Assembly (NCBI RefSeq): GCF_009765875.1
Contig: NZ_LMUP01000009.1
Coordinates: forward strand, 124,001-188,000
Direction of reading: 5' to 3'
Origin: Pedobacter sp. L105
GTDB lineage: Bacteria; Bacteroidota; Bacteroidia; Sphingobacteriales; Sphingobacteriaceae
Length of the DNA stretch: 64,000 nucleotides
Position 1 is the first letter of the stretch; each line of letters starts with the position of its first letter. Made by a program: the position numbers and the translations under genes. The notes under the pieces are model-generated. The model was not told the DNA's origin. It saw nothing but the letters and a program-made list of their open reading frames with translations, and made no database searches. Below, one piece after another: positions 32,526-40,736 of this stretch.

Positions 32526-33110
32526 ATGCAACTATCTAACGATCCTTACAGACTTTTTAAGCAGTTTCTGTCGCTGCATTTGGAGGCTGACGATCAAATC
32601 ACTGAATTTTGCAAGAAATTTAAGCACAAAAAAACCAAAAAAAATGAATTACTGCTATCTGTAGATGAGGTATGTAGCTATCTGTATTTTGTGAATTCGG
32701 GTTGCCTGCGGATTTATCTGTTGGATAACAATGGCAATGAATCGACAAGGTTTCTGGTTACAGAAAACAAATTCGGGACGTCTTTCCCGAGTTTTAAATT
32801 GCAGGAACCATCTTTGGCATCGATTCAAAGCCTTGAACCAGCCGATCTGCTTTATATCTCTTATAAAGATTTCAATGTTTTACTTCATGAATATCCGGCC
32901 TGGGAGCGTATTTATCGCATCATCCTTGAAAAGGAATATATTGAATCGATCAAACGAATTGAAAGTCTGATCACCATGGATGCGAAACAGCGTTACCAGG
33001 CCCTGATGGAAACCAGTCCTTCGTTTATACAAAGGTTTCCTTCCAGGATGATTGCTGATTACCTGGGAATATCGCAGGAAACGCTGAGCCGGTTAAAGTC
33101 AAAAAGATAA
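32526..33110 (+). CDS. Crp/Fnr family transcriptional regulator
   Basis: The ATG at 32526 gives 194 residues; a TTG six bases earlier is possible. The N-terminal half is a cyclic-nucleotide-binding-type barrel (KKNELLLSVDEVCSYLYFVNSGCLRIYLLDNNGNE), without the usual cAMP phosphate-binding RxS motif. The short C-terminal HTH is FPSRMIADYLGISQETLSRLKSK. Small proteins of this kind are frequent beside transporters or oxidoreductases in Bacteroidota. It is divergent from the MFS pump, which is its probable target. The ligand is unknown. Confidence 0.88.
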   Translation: MQLSNDPYRLFKQFLSLHLEADDQITEFCKKFKHKKTKKNELLLSVDEVCSYLYFVNSGCLRIYLLDNNGNESTRFLVTENKFGTSFPSFKLQEPSLASIQSLEPADLLYISYKDFNVLLHEYPAWERIYRIILEKEYIESIKRIESLITMDAKQRYQALMETSPSFIQRFPSRMIADYLGISQETLSRLKSKR

Positions 33111-33175
33111 ATTTATTGACATTTGTCAATCACCAGTTTTTATAAAATATCTTGTTTTGCAGATATTCTTTGGCT

Positions 33176-34204
33176 ATGCGATTCAAATATATTTTAAGTT
33201 TATTATTTCTATTACCTCTTGCAGCGATTGCGCAAAATGGTGAAACTGTTATTGGGGAAAGGACGTTTTATTTTAACGATACCATCCGTAACAGAAAGCT
33301 GGTTACCGAAATATGGTATCCAACAAACGACGATAGAAAGCCATCCCCGAAAGAGGATTATCCCTTCCTGACGGAACCTACCGTAAGAAACGGGGTTTAT
33401 CCTGTCTCAAAACATCCACTCATCTTATTGTCGCACGGTACAGGTGGTGGCCGGATGACATTGGAATGGATGGCCGATTTACTGGTAAAACAAGGTTTTA
33501 TCGTAGCTGCGGTAGACCACTGGGGAAATACCTATGATCATAAGATTGCAATTGAATTTTTAACCCCATGGCAAAGACCGCAGGATATCAGCTTTGTACT
33601 TACACAAATCTTAAAAGATAAAAGTTTAGATCAAATAATAGATAAACAACGTATTGGGGCTGCAGGCTTTTCCATCGGCGGTTATACGGTACTGGCGCTT
33701 GCTGGTGCCAGGTTAGATCTGAATGCCTTAACCGCTTTTACTAAAACAACAGAAGGAATAAAAGAAACAGCCATCCCCGAATTTCCAGGATTACTAAAAA
33801 CTTTAGATGAAGCGGCAGTCAGGGAATCGTTTATCAACAGCCCTGTATTAAAAGATGGTCGTATTAAAGCTTTTTTTGCTATTTGTCCGGCCATAGGACA
33901 GGGCTTTATTCACGAAAACCAGTTTGAAAGTGTTAAAGATCCGGTTTATTTAGTTGGTGCACAAAGTGATAGTATAGCGCCGGTTAAAACAAACGTAAAA
34001 CACTATCATCAGTTACTCTCAAAATCGACGTTATATCTGGTTCCGGGAAAAGCAGGCCACTACTTGTTTTTGAATGAAGCGAATACTGAAGTTAAAAAAA
34101 GCGGTATAGCCATGTTCAATGATAATCCTTCGGTAAACAGACATGCGGTGCATGAACTGGTTGGTGGTATGGCTGTGGAATTTTTCAAGAGGAATTTAAC
34201 ATAA
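33176..34204 (+). CDS. Secreted alpha/beta hydrolase (dienelactone/PAF-acetylhydrolase-like)
   Basis: From MRFKYILSLLFLLPLAAIAQ (33176) the protein has 342 residues with a clear signal peptide; the frame extends to a TTG at 33152. The oxyanion stretch HPLILLSHGTGGGRM is followed by the nucleophile elbow GFSIGGYTVLAL and a C-terminal GKAGHYLFL with the catalytic His. The overall order resembles dienelactone hydrolase or platelet-activating-factor acetylhydrolase homologues. It is periplasmic or secreted. Substrate unknown; it follows the Crp gene by 65 bases and could be in the same regulon. Confidence 0.85.
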   Translation: MRFKYILSLLFLLPLAAIAQNGETVIGERTFYFNDTIRNRKLVTEIWYPTNDDRKPSPKEDYPFLTEPTVRNGVYPVSKHPLILLSHGTGGGRMTLEWMADLLVKQGFIVAAVDHWGNTYDHKIAIEFLTPWQRPQDISFVLTQILKDKSLDQIIDKQRIGAAGFSIGGYTVLALAGARLDLNALTAFTKTTEGIKETAIPEFPGLLKTLDEAAVRESFINSPVLKDGRIKAFFAICPAIGQGFIHENQFESVKDPVYLVGAQSDSIAPVKTNVKHYHQLLSKSTLYLVPGKAGHYLFLNEANTEVKKSGIAMFNDNPSVNRHAVHELVGGMAVEFFKRNLT

Positions 34205-34297
34205 TTATTACTGTAGCCTGCTTAGTATCGATTTCTTTAAATGTTATCATCATTATTCTGCATAGCATGATCGGATTTTCTTTTTAACTTTAGCATC

Positions 34298-34603
34298 ATG
34301 GCAGAAATCAAATTTGAAACCCTGGAAAACGAACCTGCTGCATTTAACCTCTACGATGCAGGAAAAAAAATAGGCGAAATGATAGTCGAAATTAAAGGGA
34401 AGGATATGACCGTATTCCATACCGAGGTAGATGAAGACCAGGGCGGAAAAGGTTATGCGGGTATGCTGCTCCAATCCATGGTCACCTATGTCAGAGAGAA
34501 TCATCTAAAAGTGATCCCCATGTGTTCTTTTGTACACCTGCAGTTTGACAGGCATCCCGACCTGTACAAAGACATTCGGAGCGATAGCAAAATCAAGTTT
34601 TAA
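34298..34603 (+). CDS. Small GNAT acetyltransferase (NATD1/YjdJ type)
   Basis: A 101-residue protein of the short GNAT class. It carries FHTEVDEDQGGKGYAGMLLQSM, the acetyl-CoA-binding motif with QGGKGYAG in place of Q/RxxGxG/A, and then VIPMCSFVHLQFDRHPDLYKDI, where the conserved CSFV and HP stretch is characteristic of the family. The length is right for the family. No neighbour suggests a substrate; it lies in its own gap between the hydrolase and the amino-sugar operon. Confidence 0.9.
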   Translation: MAEIKFETLENEPAAFNLYDAGKKIGEMIVEIKGKDMTVFHTEVDEDQGGKGYAGMLLQSMVTYVRENHLKVIPMCSFVHLQFDRHPDLYKDIRSDSKIKF

Positions 34604-34650
34604 GCATTATTCTTTACCGCCCATCATAAAGGCAGGTTGATAAAAATATA

Positions 34651-34671
34651 TTTCCGTGTACGCACACGAAA
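34651..34671. promoter_or_regulatory. Imperfect palindrome upstream of nagA, candidate LacI-family operator
   Basis: CGTGT at 34655-34659 and ACACG at 34664-34668 are symmetric about a CG-rich 4-base centre, with two further matching pairs outside. It lies 43 bases before the nagA ATG and is the only strong dyad there. The LacI gene at the end of the operon could bind it. Confidence 0.35.
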
Positions 34672-34713
34672 GCGTATATTGCTGTATATATTCATTTATA
34701 ACCTGGCTATAAA

Positions 34714-35916
34714 ATGATTTTAAAAATATTCAATGCAAAACTCATCACGCCTTACCGCATCATTCCAAATGGTTATGTCCTGATTCAGGATGGCCTCATT
34801 AAAGAAATCGGTAACGGAAATATAGAGACGCCGGAAGCGGAGGAACTGGATGCCAGGGCGCATTATGTGGCACCGGGGTTTATCGACCTGCATGTTCATG
34901 GTGGCGGAAACCACGACTTCATGGACAACAACTTGCAGGGCTTTTTAAGCATAGCCGAAACCCATGCAAAATATGGTACCACATCCATGTTTCCAACCAC
35001 ACTAAGTAGTGGAAAAAAAGACCTGATAGACACGATATCCACCTATGAACAGGCCACACGAATTAACCATTCGGGTGCGCAGTTTTTAGGCCTCCATCTG
35101 GAAGGGCCTTATTTTGCAATGAGCCAGCGCGGTGCACAAGACCCCCGTTATATTCGGGATCCTGATCCGGAAGAATACCAGGATATCCTTTCCAGAACCC
35201 AAGTAATTAAACGCTGGAGTGCCGCCCCTGAATTAAAAGGGGCCATCGAATTTGCAAGATACCTGTTATCTAAAGGTGTGTTGCCCGCGTTGGCGCACAC
35301 AGATGCCATCTATGAAGAAGTTGTAGAAGCTTTTGAGAACGGTTACACGCTTGCTACGCATTTATACTCGGGAATGTCTGGAGTAACCCGCAGAAATGCA
35401 TTTCGGTATGCAGGCGTAATTGAAAGCGCTTTTCTGATCGATAACATGAATGTAGAAGTGATTGCCGATGGGGTACACCTCCCGGCGCCCTTGTTAAAAC
35501 TGATCTATAAAATAAAGGGCCCCGACCGTATTGCCCTGATTACCGATTCCATGAGGGCTGCCGGCATGCCAGAAGGACCAAGTATATTGGGTAGTCTTAA
35601 AAATGGCTTAGACGTAATTATAGAAGATGGGGTAGCTAAATTACCTGATCGTTCTTCCTTTGCAGGGAGCGTAGCTACCGCAGATCTGCTGGTACGTAAT
35701 ATGATTAAACTGGCTGACGTACCCCTGATAGAAGCAGTAAGAATGATCACCAAAACACCTGCTTCTATTATGGGCATTGCAGATAAAAAAGGAACCTTAA
35801 CCCCAGGTAAAGATGCCGACCTGGTTATTTTTGATGAACAGATCAACATCAAAACCACTATCATCAATGGCAAAGTCATATACAGCAAAAAAGGATTTAA
35901 CACAGTTATAAATTAA
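34714..35916 (+). CDS. nagA: N-acetylglucosamine-6-phosphate deacetylase
   Basis: A 400-residue amidohydrolase that removes acetate from N-acetylglucosamine 6-phosphate in the cytosol. The metal-site motif FIDLHVHGGGNHDFMD (His60 and His62 region) is present, followed by GLHLEGPYF with the metal-binding Glu, ALAHTDA and TLATHLYSGMSG with metal His residues, and the catalytic ITDSMRAAGMPEG. Length fits the family. It begins the amino-sugar operon; the deaminase starts 3 bases past its stop. Confidence 0.95.
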   Translation: MILKIFNAKLITPYRIIPNGYVLIQDGLIKEIGNGNIETPEAEELDARAHYVAPGFIDLHVHGGGNHDFMDNNLQGFLSIAETHAKYGTTSMFPTTLSSGKKDLIDTISTYEQATRINHSGAQFLGLHLEGPYFAMSQRGAQDPRYIRDPDPEEYQDILSRTQVIKRWSAAPELKGAIEFARYLLSKGVLPALAHTDAIYEEVVEAFENGYTLATHLYSGMSGVTRRNAFRYAGVIESAFLIDNMNVEVIADGVHLPAPLLKLIYKIKGPDRIALITDSMRAAGMPEGPSILGSLKNGLDVIIEDGVAKLPDRSSFAGSVATADLLVRNMIKLADVPLIEAVRMITKTPASIMGIADKKGTLTPGKDADLVIFDEQINIKTTIINGKVIYSKKGFNTVIN

Positions 35917-35919
35917 ATT

Positions 35920-36681
35920 ATGTCTATTCGTCAGATTCAGAAAGATCAGTTGGTCGTTAACATTTATCCATCCAGAGCGGAAATGGGTTCGGCTGCTGCC
36001 GTTGCGGTAACTGAAAAGATTACAGACCTGCTAACCCGGCAGGATTTTGTAAATATCATTTTCGCTGCGGCTCCTTCACAAAATGAGTTTCTGACTGCAC
36101 TGTTGAACAGCGGGGTAAACTGGGGCCGTATCAATGCATTTCACATGGATGAGTACATCGGTCTCGATGCATCAGCCTCTCAGGGCTTCGGGAATTTTTT
36201 AAAAGAACGGCTTTTTGATCAGGTGGCTTTCCACAAAGTATATTATCTGAATGGTAATGCTGCGGATCTGGATGAAGAATGCAGACGTTATGCACTCCTG
36301 CTCAAACAATCGCCTGCTGATATCGTATGCCTCGGTATTGGTGAAAATACCCACCTGGCATTTAACGATCCGCATGTTGCGGAATTTAATGATCCTCAGT
36401 TAGTGAAAGTGGTAGAACTGGATCTGGCTTGCAGGCAACAGCAGGTAAACGATGGATGTTTTGAAACGCTGGATCAAGTGCCGGTTCATGCCTTAACCTT
36501 AACTATCCCTGCTCTATATCAGACACGTTTTGCCTACTGTGTTGTTCCGGGAGAGAAAAAAGCACAGGCCATTCATCATACCTTAACTGAAACTATTCAG
36601 GAAAATTATCCTTCTACCATACTCAGAAAACATCCTGATGTTATCCTGTTTTTGGATGCAGCAAGTGCCTCATTGATTTAA
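35920..36681 (+). CDS. nagB: Glucosamine-6-phosphate deaminase-like isomerase, non-canonical active-site loop
   Basis: A 253-residue member of the NagB/6-phosphogluconolactonase family, which turns glucosamine 6-phosphate into fructose 6-phosphate and ammonia. FHMDEYIGLD (71-83) matches the first motif with the catalytic Asp77. The second motif reads GIGENTHLAFNDP (139-151), against GxGxDGHIAFNEP in E. coli: the His145 is kept, but the Asp (141 in E. coli) is Asn143 here and the Glu (148) is Asp150. The differences suggest a divergent subgroup; context with nagA and GH20 still favours amino-sugar turnover. Confidence 0.82.
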   Translation: MSIRQIQKDQLVVNIYPSRAEMGSAAAVAVTEKITDLLTRQDFVNIIFAAAPSQNEFLTALLNSGVNWGRINAFHMDEYIGLDASASQGFGNFLKERLFDQVAFHKVYYLNGNAADLDEECRRYALLLKQSPADIVCLGIGENTHLAFNDPHVAEFNDPQLVKVVELDLACRQQQVNDGCFETLDQVPVHALTLTIPALYQTRFAYCVVPGEKKAQAIHHTLTETIQENYPSTILRKHPDVILFLDAASASLI

Positions 36682-36706
36682 TTCACTTCTATTAATCTAT
36701 ATCGGT

Positions 36707-38248
36707 ATGTTCTTGAAAAAGTTATCTGTTTTATCCATTCTTGTTTTTCTTTACTGCACTGTCAGTTATGCGCAGCAAACTAAAAATGAATTTCCTGTAA
36801 GAGGTTTTCACCTGGATCTTCGTATACAGGTGATGAAAATGCCGTCAATCAAAAAGCTGGTACTCAAATTGAAACAAGGAGGCATTAATACCCTGATCAT
36901 AGAATATGAAGCAACTTATCCTTATGCCTCACATCCCTTAATTGCTAATCGTTATGCCTATACCAAAGCCGAGATTAAAGACTTGGTAGCTTATTGTAAC
37001 CAATTGGGGATAGACCTGATTCCTTTGCAGCAAAGTTTTGGTCATGTGGAATATATCCTTCGGCATAACCGGTATAGCCAACAGCGTGAAGACCAACAGG
37101 ACCTGTCACAGGTTTGCCCTTCACAGGAAGAGCTGAATAAAAAACTGTTCACCGATCTGTTTACCGAACTGGCTGCTTCGCATACTTCTAAATACATCCA
37201 TATTGGTGGTGATGAAACACATTTATTGGGTCATTGCCCTATTTGTAGGGCTAGGGTAGAGAAAGATGGAATAGCTAAATTATATGGCGAACATATCAAA
37301 CTGATGTGTGACATTGTAATTAAACTGGGCAAAATACCTGTACTTTGGGCCGATATTGCATTAAAATATCCTGATGCCCTGCAATATTTACCTAAGCAGG
37401 TGATTTTTGTAGACTGGAACTATGGATGGGGGATGGATAAATTTGGTGATCATGAAAAGTTAATGAAAAGCGGTTTCGAGATCTGGGGTGCGGCAAGTTT
37501 AAGAAGCAGCCCCGACAATTATAACCTTACCCTCTGGCAAAAACATTTTGAAAATATAAGAGATTTTTTACCAGCCGCACGTAAGCTGGGTTACAAGGGA
37601 ATGATCCTGACTTCATGGTCTACTTCTGGCGTGTACGACCGGGTAAATGAATCTGGCGAGGACCTGATGGATCTTTATCCTATCAGGCGTGTTTACCCGC
37701 TAACAGCTTTTAATCTATTGATCGATGCCTTTACACAAAGCCTAAAAACGGAACAGCCACTCAACATTGAAGTTTTTGTCATCCACTACTGTAACGTGAA
37801 TTATGGCTTTAATCAGGCTCAGGCTATCATATTTTGGAACGCTTTAAAAGCAGCCCCATACGAAGTAATCAATGGAAAGGTAAAAGGGCCCATCTCATTA
37901 ACCCAATTAGTAGATAGTGCAGCAGCATCCGCAAAAACTATTCATTCACTGAAACCTTTAAAAAACAAAGATGAATATGCGCAATATAGCCTGATGGCTG
38001 ATACACGCCTTCAATACCTAACTTACCAGCATCTGGAAGCAACAGTCAATGCGGCAGATTTTAAGGAAGCCGGACTTCTTTTAATTAAACATCAGCTTGC
38101 TGTTTTGCTGGACGAAATCAAAGCAACCAACCTTCGGTATACCGCACTTAATCAGGACACCTTTTATCCCTCAGAGCTGGCTCTTGATAACCAATTGCGC
38201 CTGGTTAAAGTCCAGTTATTGTATGACCGATTATCAAAAAACAGGTAA
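36707..38248 (+). CDS. Glycoside hydrolase family 20 hexosaminidase-like protein, secreted
   Basis: A 513-residue protein with a signal peptide (LSILVFLYCTVSYAQ, residues 8-22). The GH20 catalytic pair is visible as Asp169-Glu170 in KYIHIGGDE, where the Asp orients the substrate N-acetyl group and the Glu is the acid. The substrate-binding GFHLDLR and the Trp-rich VDWNYGWGMD segment also fit a TIM barrel. It lacks the N-terminal GH20b domain of classical enzymes. It probably releases N-acetylhexosamine for the cytosolic deacetylase and deaminase of the same operon. Confidence 0.88.
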   Translation: MFLKKLSVLSILVFLYCTVSYAQQTKNEFPVRGFHLDLRIQVMKMPSIKKLVLKLKQGGINTLIIEYEATYPYASHPLIANRYAYTKAEIKDLVAYCNQLGIDLIPLQQSFGHVEYILRHNRYSQQREDQQDLSQVCPSQEELNKKLFTDLFTELAASHTSKYIHIGGDETHLLGHCPICRARVEKDGIAKLYGEHIKLMCDIVIKLGKIPVLWADIALKYPDALQYLPKQVIFVDWNYGWGMDKFGDHEKLMKSGFEIWGAASLRSSPDNYNLTLWQKHFENIRDFLPAARKLGYKGMILTSWSTSGVYDRVNESGEDLMDLYPIRRVYPLTAFNLLIDAFTQSLKTEQPLNIEVFVIHYCNVNYGFNQAQAIIFWNALKAAPYEVINGKVKGPISLTQLVDSAAASAKTIHSLKPLKNKDEYAQYSLMADTRLQYLTYQHLEATVNAADFKEAGLLLIKHQLAVLLDEIKATNLRYTALNQDTFYPSELALDNQLRLVKVQLLYDRLSKNR

Positions 38249-38261
38249 TAAACTATTTTAA

Positions 38262-39326
38262 ATGGGAAAAACTCATCAGCCAGAACGGGCTGGCGTAAAA
38301 GAAATCGCCCGACGGGCAAATGTATCTATAGGCACTGTGGACCGTGTAATTCACAATCGTACAGGTGTTTCTGAAAAAACCAGAATCCTGATCCAATCGA
38401 TCATTAAAGAACTCGATTACCAGCCAAATATTATGGCGCAGCGTCTGGCTTCAAAAAAGAATCTTCGTTTTACCATATTGATACCGGGAGTTTCAGCAGA
38501 AACTGAGTTCTGGAAAGCACCGCTGATTGGCATTGAAAAGGCAGAACAGGAGCTTAAGCCATATGGCATCCATATCGAAAAATATTTTTTTGATCAGAAC
38601 GACCGGAAAAGTTTTGTAGGCCTTACAAAAAAAATCTTAAAGGACGGTTCTGATGGGGTTTTATTAGCTCCTTCGTTTATTGGAGAATCTGCTGAATTTG
38701 TTACAGCCTGTCAGGTTGCAAAAATTCCTTATGTATTGATCAATTCTGACCTTCCTGAAGTGGATAGCCTCAGTTATATTGGACCTGATTTGTTTAACAG
38801 CGGATATTTAAGTGCCCATCTGGCCGGTTATGCAATTAAAGAAGGAAAAGTTCTAGTCGTGAATATTTCAAAGGATCTGGATAATGATCATCATTTACTG
38901 CGTAAGGAAACAGGCTTCAATACTTATTTTAAAGACAAGGGTATTTCTATTAAAGTTGTAAGAGCAGATATCAGGCAAACAGATGATGTCTTCATCACGC
39001 AACAGCTTTCAGCGGTTTTTGCAGCACATCCAGATATACAGGGAATTTTTGTCACCAATTCAAGGGTTAGTGCTGTTGCAAGATATCTTCAACAAGCCGA
39101 AATCACGGATAAATTGTTGATCGGTTTTGATTTCCTGAAGGATAATATCGAACAGTTAAAAAAAGGAACGATTGATTTTCTGATTTGTCAGAAACCCCAG
39201 GAGCAGGGATATAAGGGGATTATGGCATTGTATCAGCACCTGATCCTGAATGAAGTTATAGAAAAAGTTCATTTTATGCCGATTGATATCATTACCAGGG
39301 AAAACTATGCTGTTTACGGAAATTAG
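38262..39326 (+). CDS. LacI family transcriptional regulator
   Basis: A 354-residue regulator ending the amino-sugar operon. The HTH is VKEIARRANVSIGTVDRVIHN at residues 12-32, with GTVDRV replacing the more usual ATVSRV and the hinge helix IKELDYQPNIMAQRLAS following. The rest is a periplasmic-binding-type sugar-sensing domain (GIEKAEQEL, DGVLLAPSFIGESAEF, GIFVTNSRV). It is likely to control the nag/GH20 genes. The candidate operator at 34651-34671 is a plausible site. Confidence 0.92.
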   Translation: MGKTHQPERAGVKEIARRANVSIGTVDRVIHNRTGVSEKTRILIQSIIKELDYQPNIMAQRLASKKNLRFTILIPGVSAETEFWKAPLIGIEKAEQELKPYGIHIEKYFFDQNDRKSFVGLTKKILKDGSDGVLLAPSFIGESAEFVTACQVAKIPYVLINSDLPEVDSLSYIGPDLFNSGYLSAHLAGYAIKEGKVLVVNISKDLDNDHHLLRKETGFNTYFKDKGISIKVVRADIRQTDDVFITQQLSAVFAAHPDIQGIFVTNSRVSAVARYLQQAEITDKLLIGFDFLKDNIEQLKKGTIDFLICQKPQEQGYKGIMALYQHLILNEVIEKVHFMPIDIITRENYAVYGN

Positions 39327-39487
39327 CCGGGCGAAACATGAGTGCATTCTGCTGATCCAAATTCTTCTACTAAAATAGCTGTCTTGAACGGGACGGTATT
39401 TTTCCCGTATCAGATCTGATCTATAATTATATCAGTGCGTGACTCTAATTCTGTTTGGGTTTAACTCGTTATTGGCGAGACTTTTAT
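39327..39487. other. Intergenic stretch after the amino-sugar operon, no gene seen
   Basis: This holds a weak hairpin, ACGGGA at 39388-39393 paired with TCCCGT at 39403-39408, followed by the palindrome ATCAGATCTGAT at 39409-39420. Neither has a clear T tract. They could end the LacI transcript. No coding frame of note is present. Confidence 0.4.
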
Positions 39488-39519
39488 TTGTCATTTTTAT
39501 AACGTTATACAAATGACAA
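39488..39519. promoter_or_regulatory. Near-perfect 32-bp palindrome
   Basis: TTGTCATTT at 39488-39496 and AAATGACAA at 39511-39519 are exact complements, with TATAACGTTATA, itself self-complementary, at the centre; one pair of the 16 (39497 and 39510) does not match. A dimeric repressor or an integrase-like site would bind such DNA. The palindrome overlaps the start of a short open frame at 39513. Confidence 0.5.
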
Positions 39520-39662
39520 CTCAGGACCTTCTTAAATCAAAGCTAATCACGATCAATGGCATAATCAACAGGTTATATATAAAGTTCAATTTTAGCCCCG
39601 ACACTAATGGTCTGATCTGGCAATTCCATCTGTTTGTAAAATCACCAGGAATTGGGTTGTGA
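39513..39662 (+). CDS. Short open frame or gene fragment (49 aa), function unknown
   Basis: The frame reads MTTQDLLKSKLITINGIINR and ends GIGL at a TGA at 39660-39662. It has no recognised domain. Its stop lies 16 bases before a long hairpin element, so it may be the truncated N-terminus of a gene interrupted by that insertion, or a chance frame. Its start lies inside the 32-bp palindrome. Confidence that it is expressed is low. Confidence 0.25.
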   Translation: MTTQDLLKSKLITINGIINRLYIKFNFSPDTNGLIWQFHLFVKSPGIGL

Positions 39663-39677
39663 CTGGGTTAACGTTAG

Positions 39678-39801
39678 GTAGTGCTCGGGGTGAGAGCATA
39701 GTGCTACTAGTCTCTCTCCAATATGACTCCAATATATTCCTGAAAAACATTGGAGTCATATTGGAGAGAGACTGCAGTGAGACTGGTCTCATTCCGACTA
39801 C
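39678..39801. repeat. Long imperfect inverted repeat, REP/MITE-like
   Basis: The core is a perfect 25-bp stem (39709-39733 with 39749-39773) around a 15-base loop. Each arm contains the 8-mer CTCCAATA twice in the left orientation. Outward, GTAGTGCTCGGGGTGAGAG (39678 on) pairs imperfectly with the sequence ending CTCATTCCGACTAC at 39801, extending the arms to roughly 53-56 bases. No transposase is present. This is the layout of REP elements or non-autonomous MITEs. Confidence 0.7.
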
Positions 39802-39901
39802 AACCCGGGCACAACCTGAACACTGTCTTCTCCTATTGTAGCAACCCAGGCAATCCGGGATATGTGATGGCAAAATCTTTCCTATCCCATGTATTATTTA
39901 A

Positions 39902-39909
39902 TAGTTTTG
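39902..39909 (+). promoter_or_regulatory. Candidate -7 box for the TfoX-like gene
   Basis: TAGTTTTG fits TAnnTTTG and lies 17 bases before the ATG at 39927; a TTT, not TTG, lies near the -33 position. It falls just outside the repeat element. Confidence 0.35.
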
Positions 39910-39926
39910 TAAACAGATATTTTAAA

Positions 39927-40274
39927 ATGGCTTATCAGGAAGTATTGGTGAACAGAATCAGGGAAACATTAAATACTTCCCTGACCATTGAGGAAAAAGA
40001 AATGTTCCGCGGCATGTGTTTTATGGTAGACGATAAAATGTGCATCTGTACCTTTGATGATGAATTTCTTTGCCGTATCGGCGCTGAACAAGCAGAAATA
40101 GAATTGGAAAAAGGGAATTGCAGGCAAATGGTAAACGGTAAGACCGTGATGAAGGATTATGTATATGTTTCAGCTGAAGATATCAGGAACAACAAAGACT
40201 TCAACTACTGGATTGACCTTTGTTTGAAATTTAACCCACAGGCTAAATCTTCCAAAAAAAGACCTAAAACCTAA
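39927..40274 (+). CDS. TfoX/Sxy N-terminal domain protein
   Basis: From MAYQEVLVNRIRETL (39927) the protein is 115 residues. The frame stays open back to 39750, but that part crosses the hairpin repeat and is not protein-like. It has the TfoX N-domain pattern: EKEMFRGMCFMVDDKMCICTFDDEFLCRIG, with the conserved MFGG..F...G.M core here MFRGMCFMV. Full Sxy proteins regulate competence; the stand-alone N-domain is widespread in Bacteroidota with unknown function. The C-terminus is lysine-rich. Confidence 0.85.
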   Translation: MAYQEVLVNRIRETLNTSLTIEEKEMFRGMCFMVDDKMCICTFDDEFLCRIGAEQAEIELEKGNCRQMVNGKTVMKDYVYVSAEDIRNNKDFNYWIDLCLKFNPQAKSSKKRPKT

Positions 40275-40334
40275 TTTACTCGTTTCCTATCGGATAAGGC
40301 TTTTCTAATCCCCTCAGAAACTGTTAAGATCATA

Positions 40335-40736
40335 ATGACAACTATGCAAGACTATATATTTGAAATTCAACTGAAGGTAAGAGATTACGAGTGTGATCTG
40401 CAGGGAGTAGTTAACAATGCTGTTTATCAGGGTTACCTGGAACATGCCAGGCATGAATATCTTTTGTCGAAAGCTAATTCATTTAAAGAACTGACCGAAA
40501 AAGGTATCCTGTTAATGGTGTCCCGGATAGAAATGGATTTTAAAAGATCATTGACCAGCAGGGATCATTTTGCGGTGAAGCTAAGAACCGAAAGGCAGGG
40601 CGTAAAGCTTGTCTTTTTTCAGGATATTTTCCGTCTTTCAGATGATGCCTTATGCCTTAAAGCAAAGGTTGAGGTAATTGCTAAAATCAATGACAAGCTA
40701 AGCAGAGGGGAAGTTTTTGATCATTTAGACATTTAG
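40335..40736 (+). CDS. Acyl-CoA thioesterase (4HBT/YbgC-type hot dog)
   Basis: A 133-residue single hot-dog domain. The catalytic segment DYECDLQGVVNNAVYQGYLEHARHEYL matches the 4HBT signature (Asp in DxxGVVNNAxYxxYxExAR), here at residues 14-40. MVSRIEMDFKRSLTSRDHFAV continues the fold. It hydrolyses acyl-CoA thioesters in the cytosol; chain preference cannot be seen. A second ATG at residue 4 is an alternative start. It stands between TfoX-like and acyltransferase genes, with no operon evidence. Confidence 0.9.
   Translation: MTTMQDYIFEIQLKVRDYECDLQGVVNNAVYQGYLEHARHEYLLSKANSFKELTEKGILLMVSRIEMDFKRSLTSRDHFAVKLRTERQGVKLVFFQDIFRLSDDALCLKAKVEVIAKINDKLSRGEVFDHLDI

Noticed and set aside
39604..39873. 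89-codon minus-strand frame across the hairpin element
   Set aside because: It spans the inverted repeat and is cysteine/arginine-rich without family similarity.
39750..39926. N-terminal extension of the TfoX-like frame
   Set aside because: It begins inside the hairpin arm and does not resemble the family; MAYQEVL at 39927 is the natural start.
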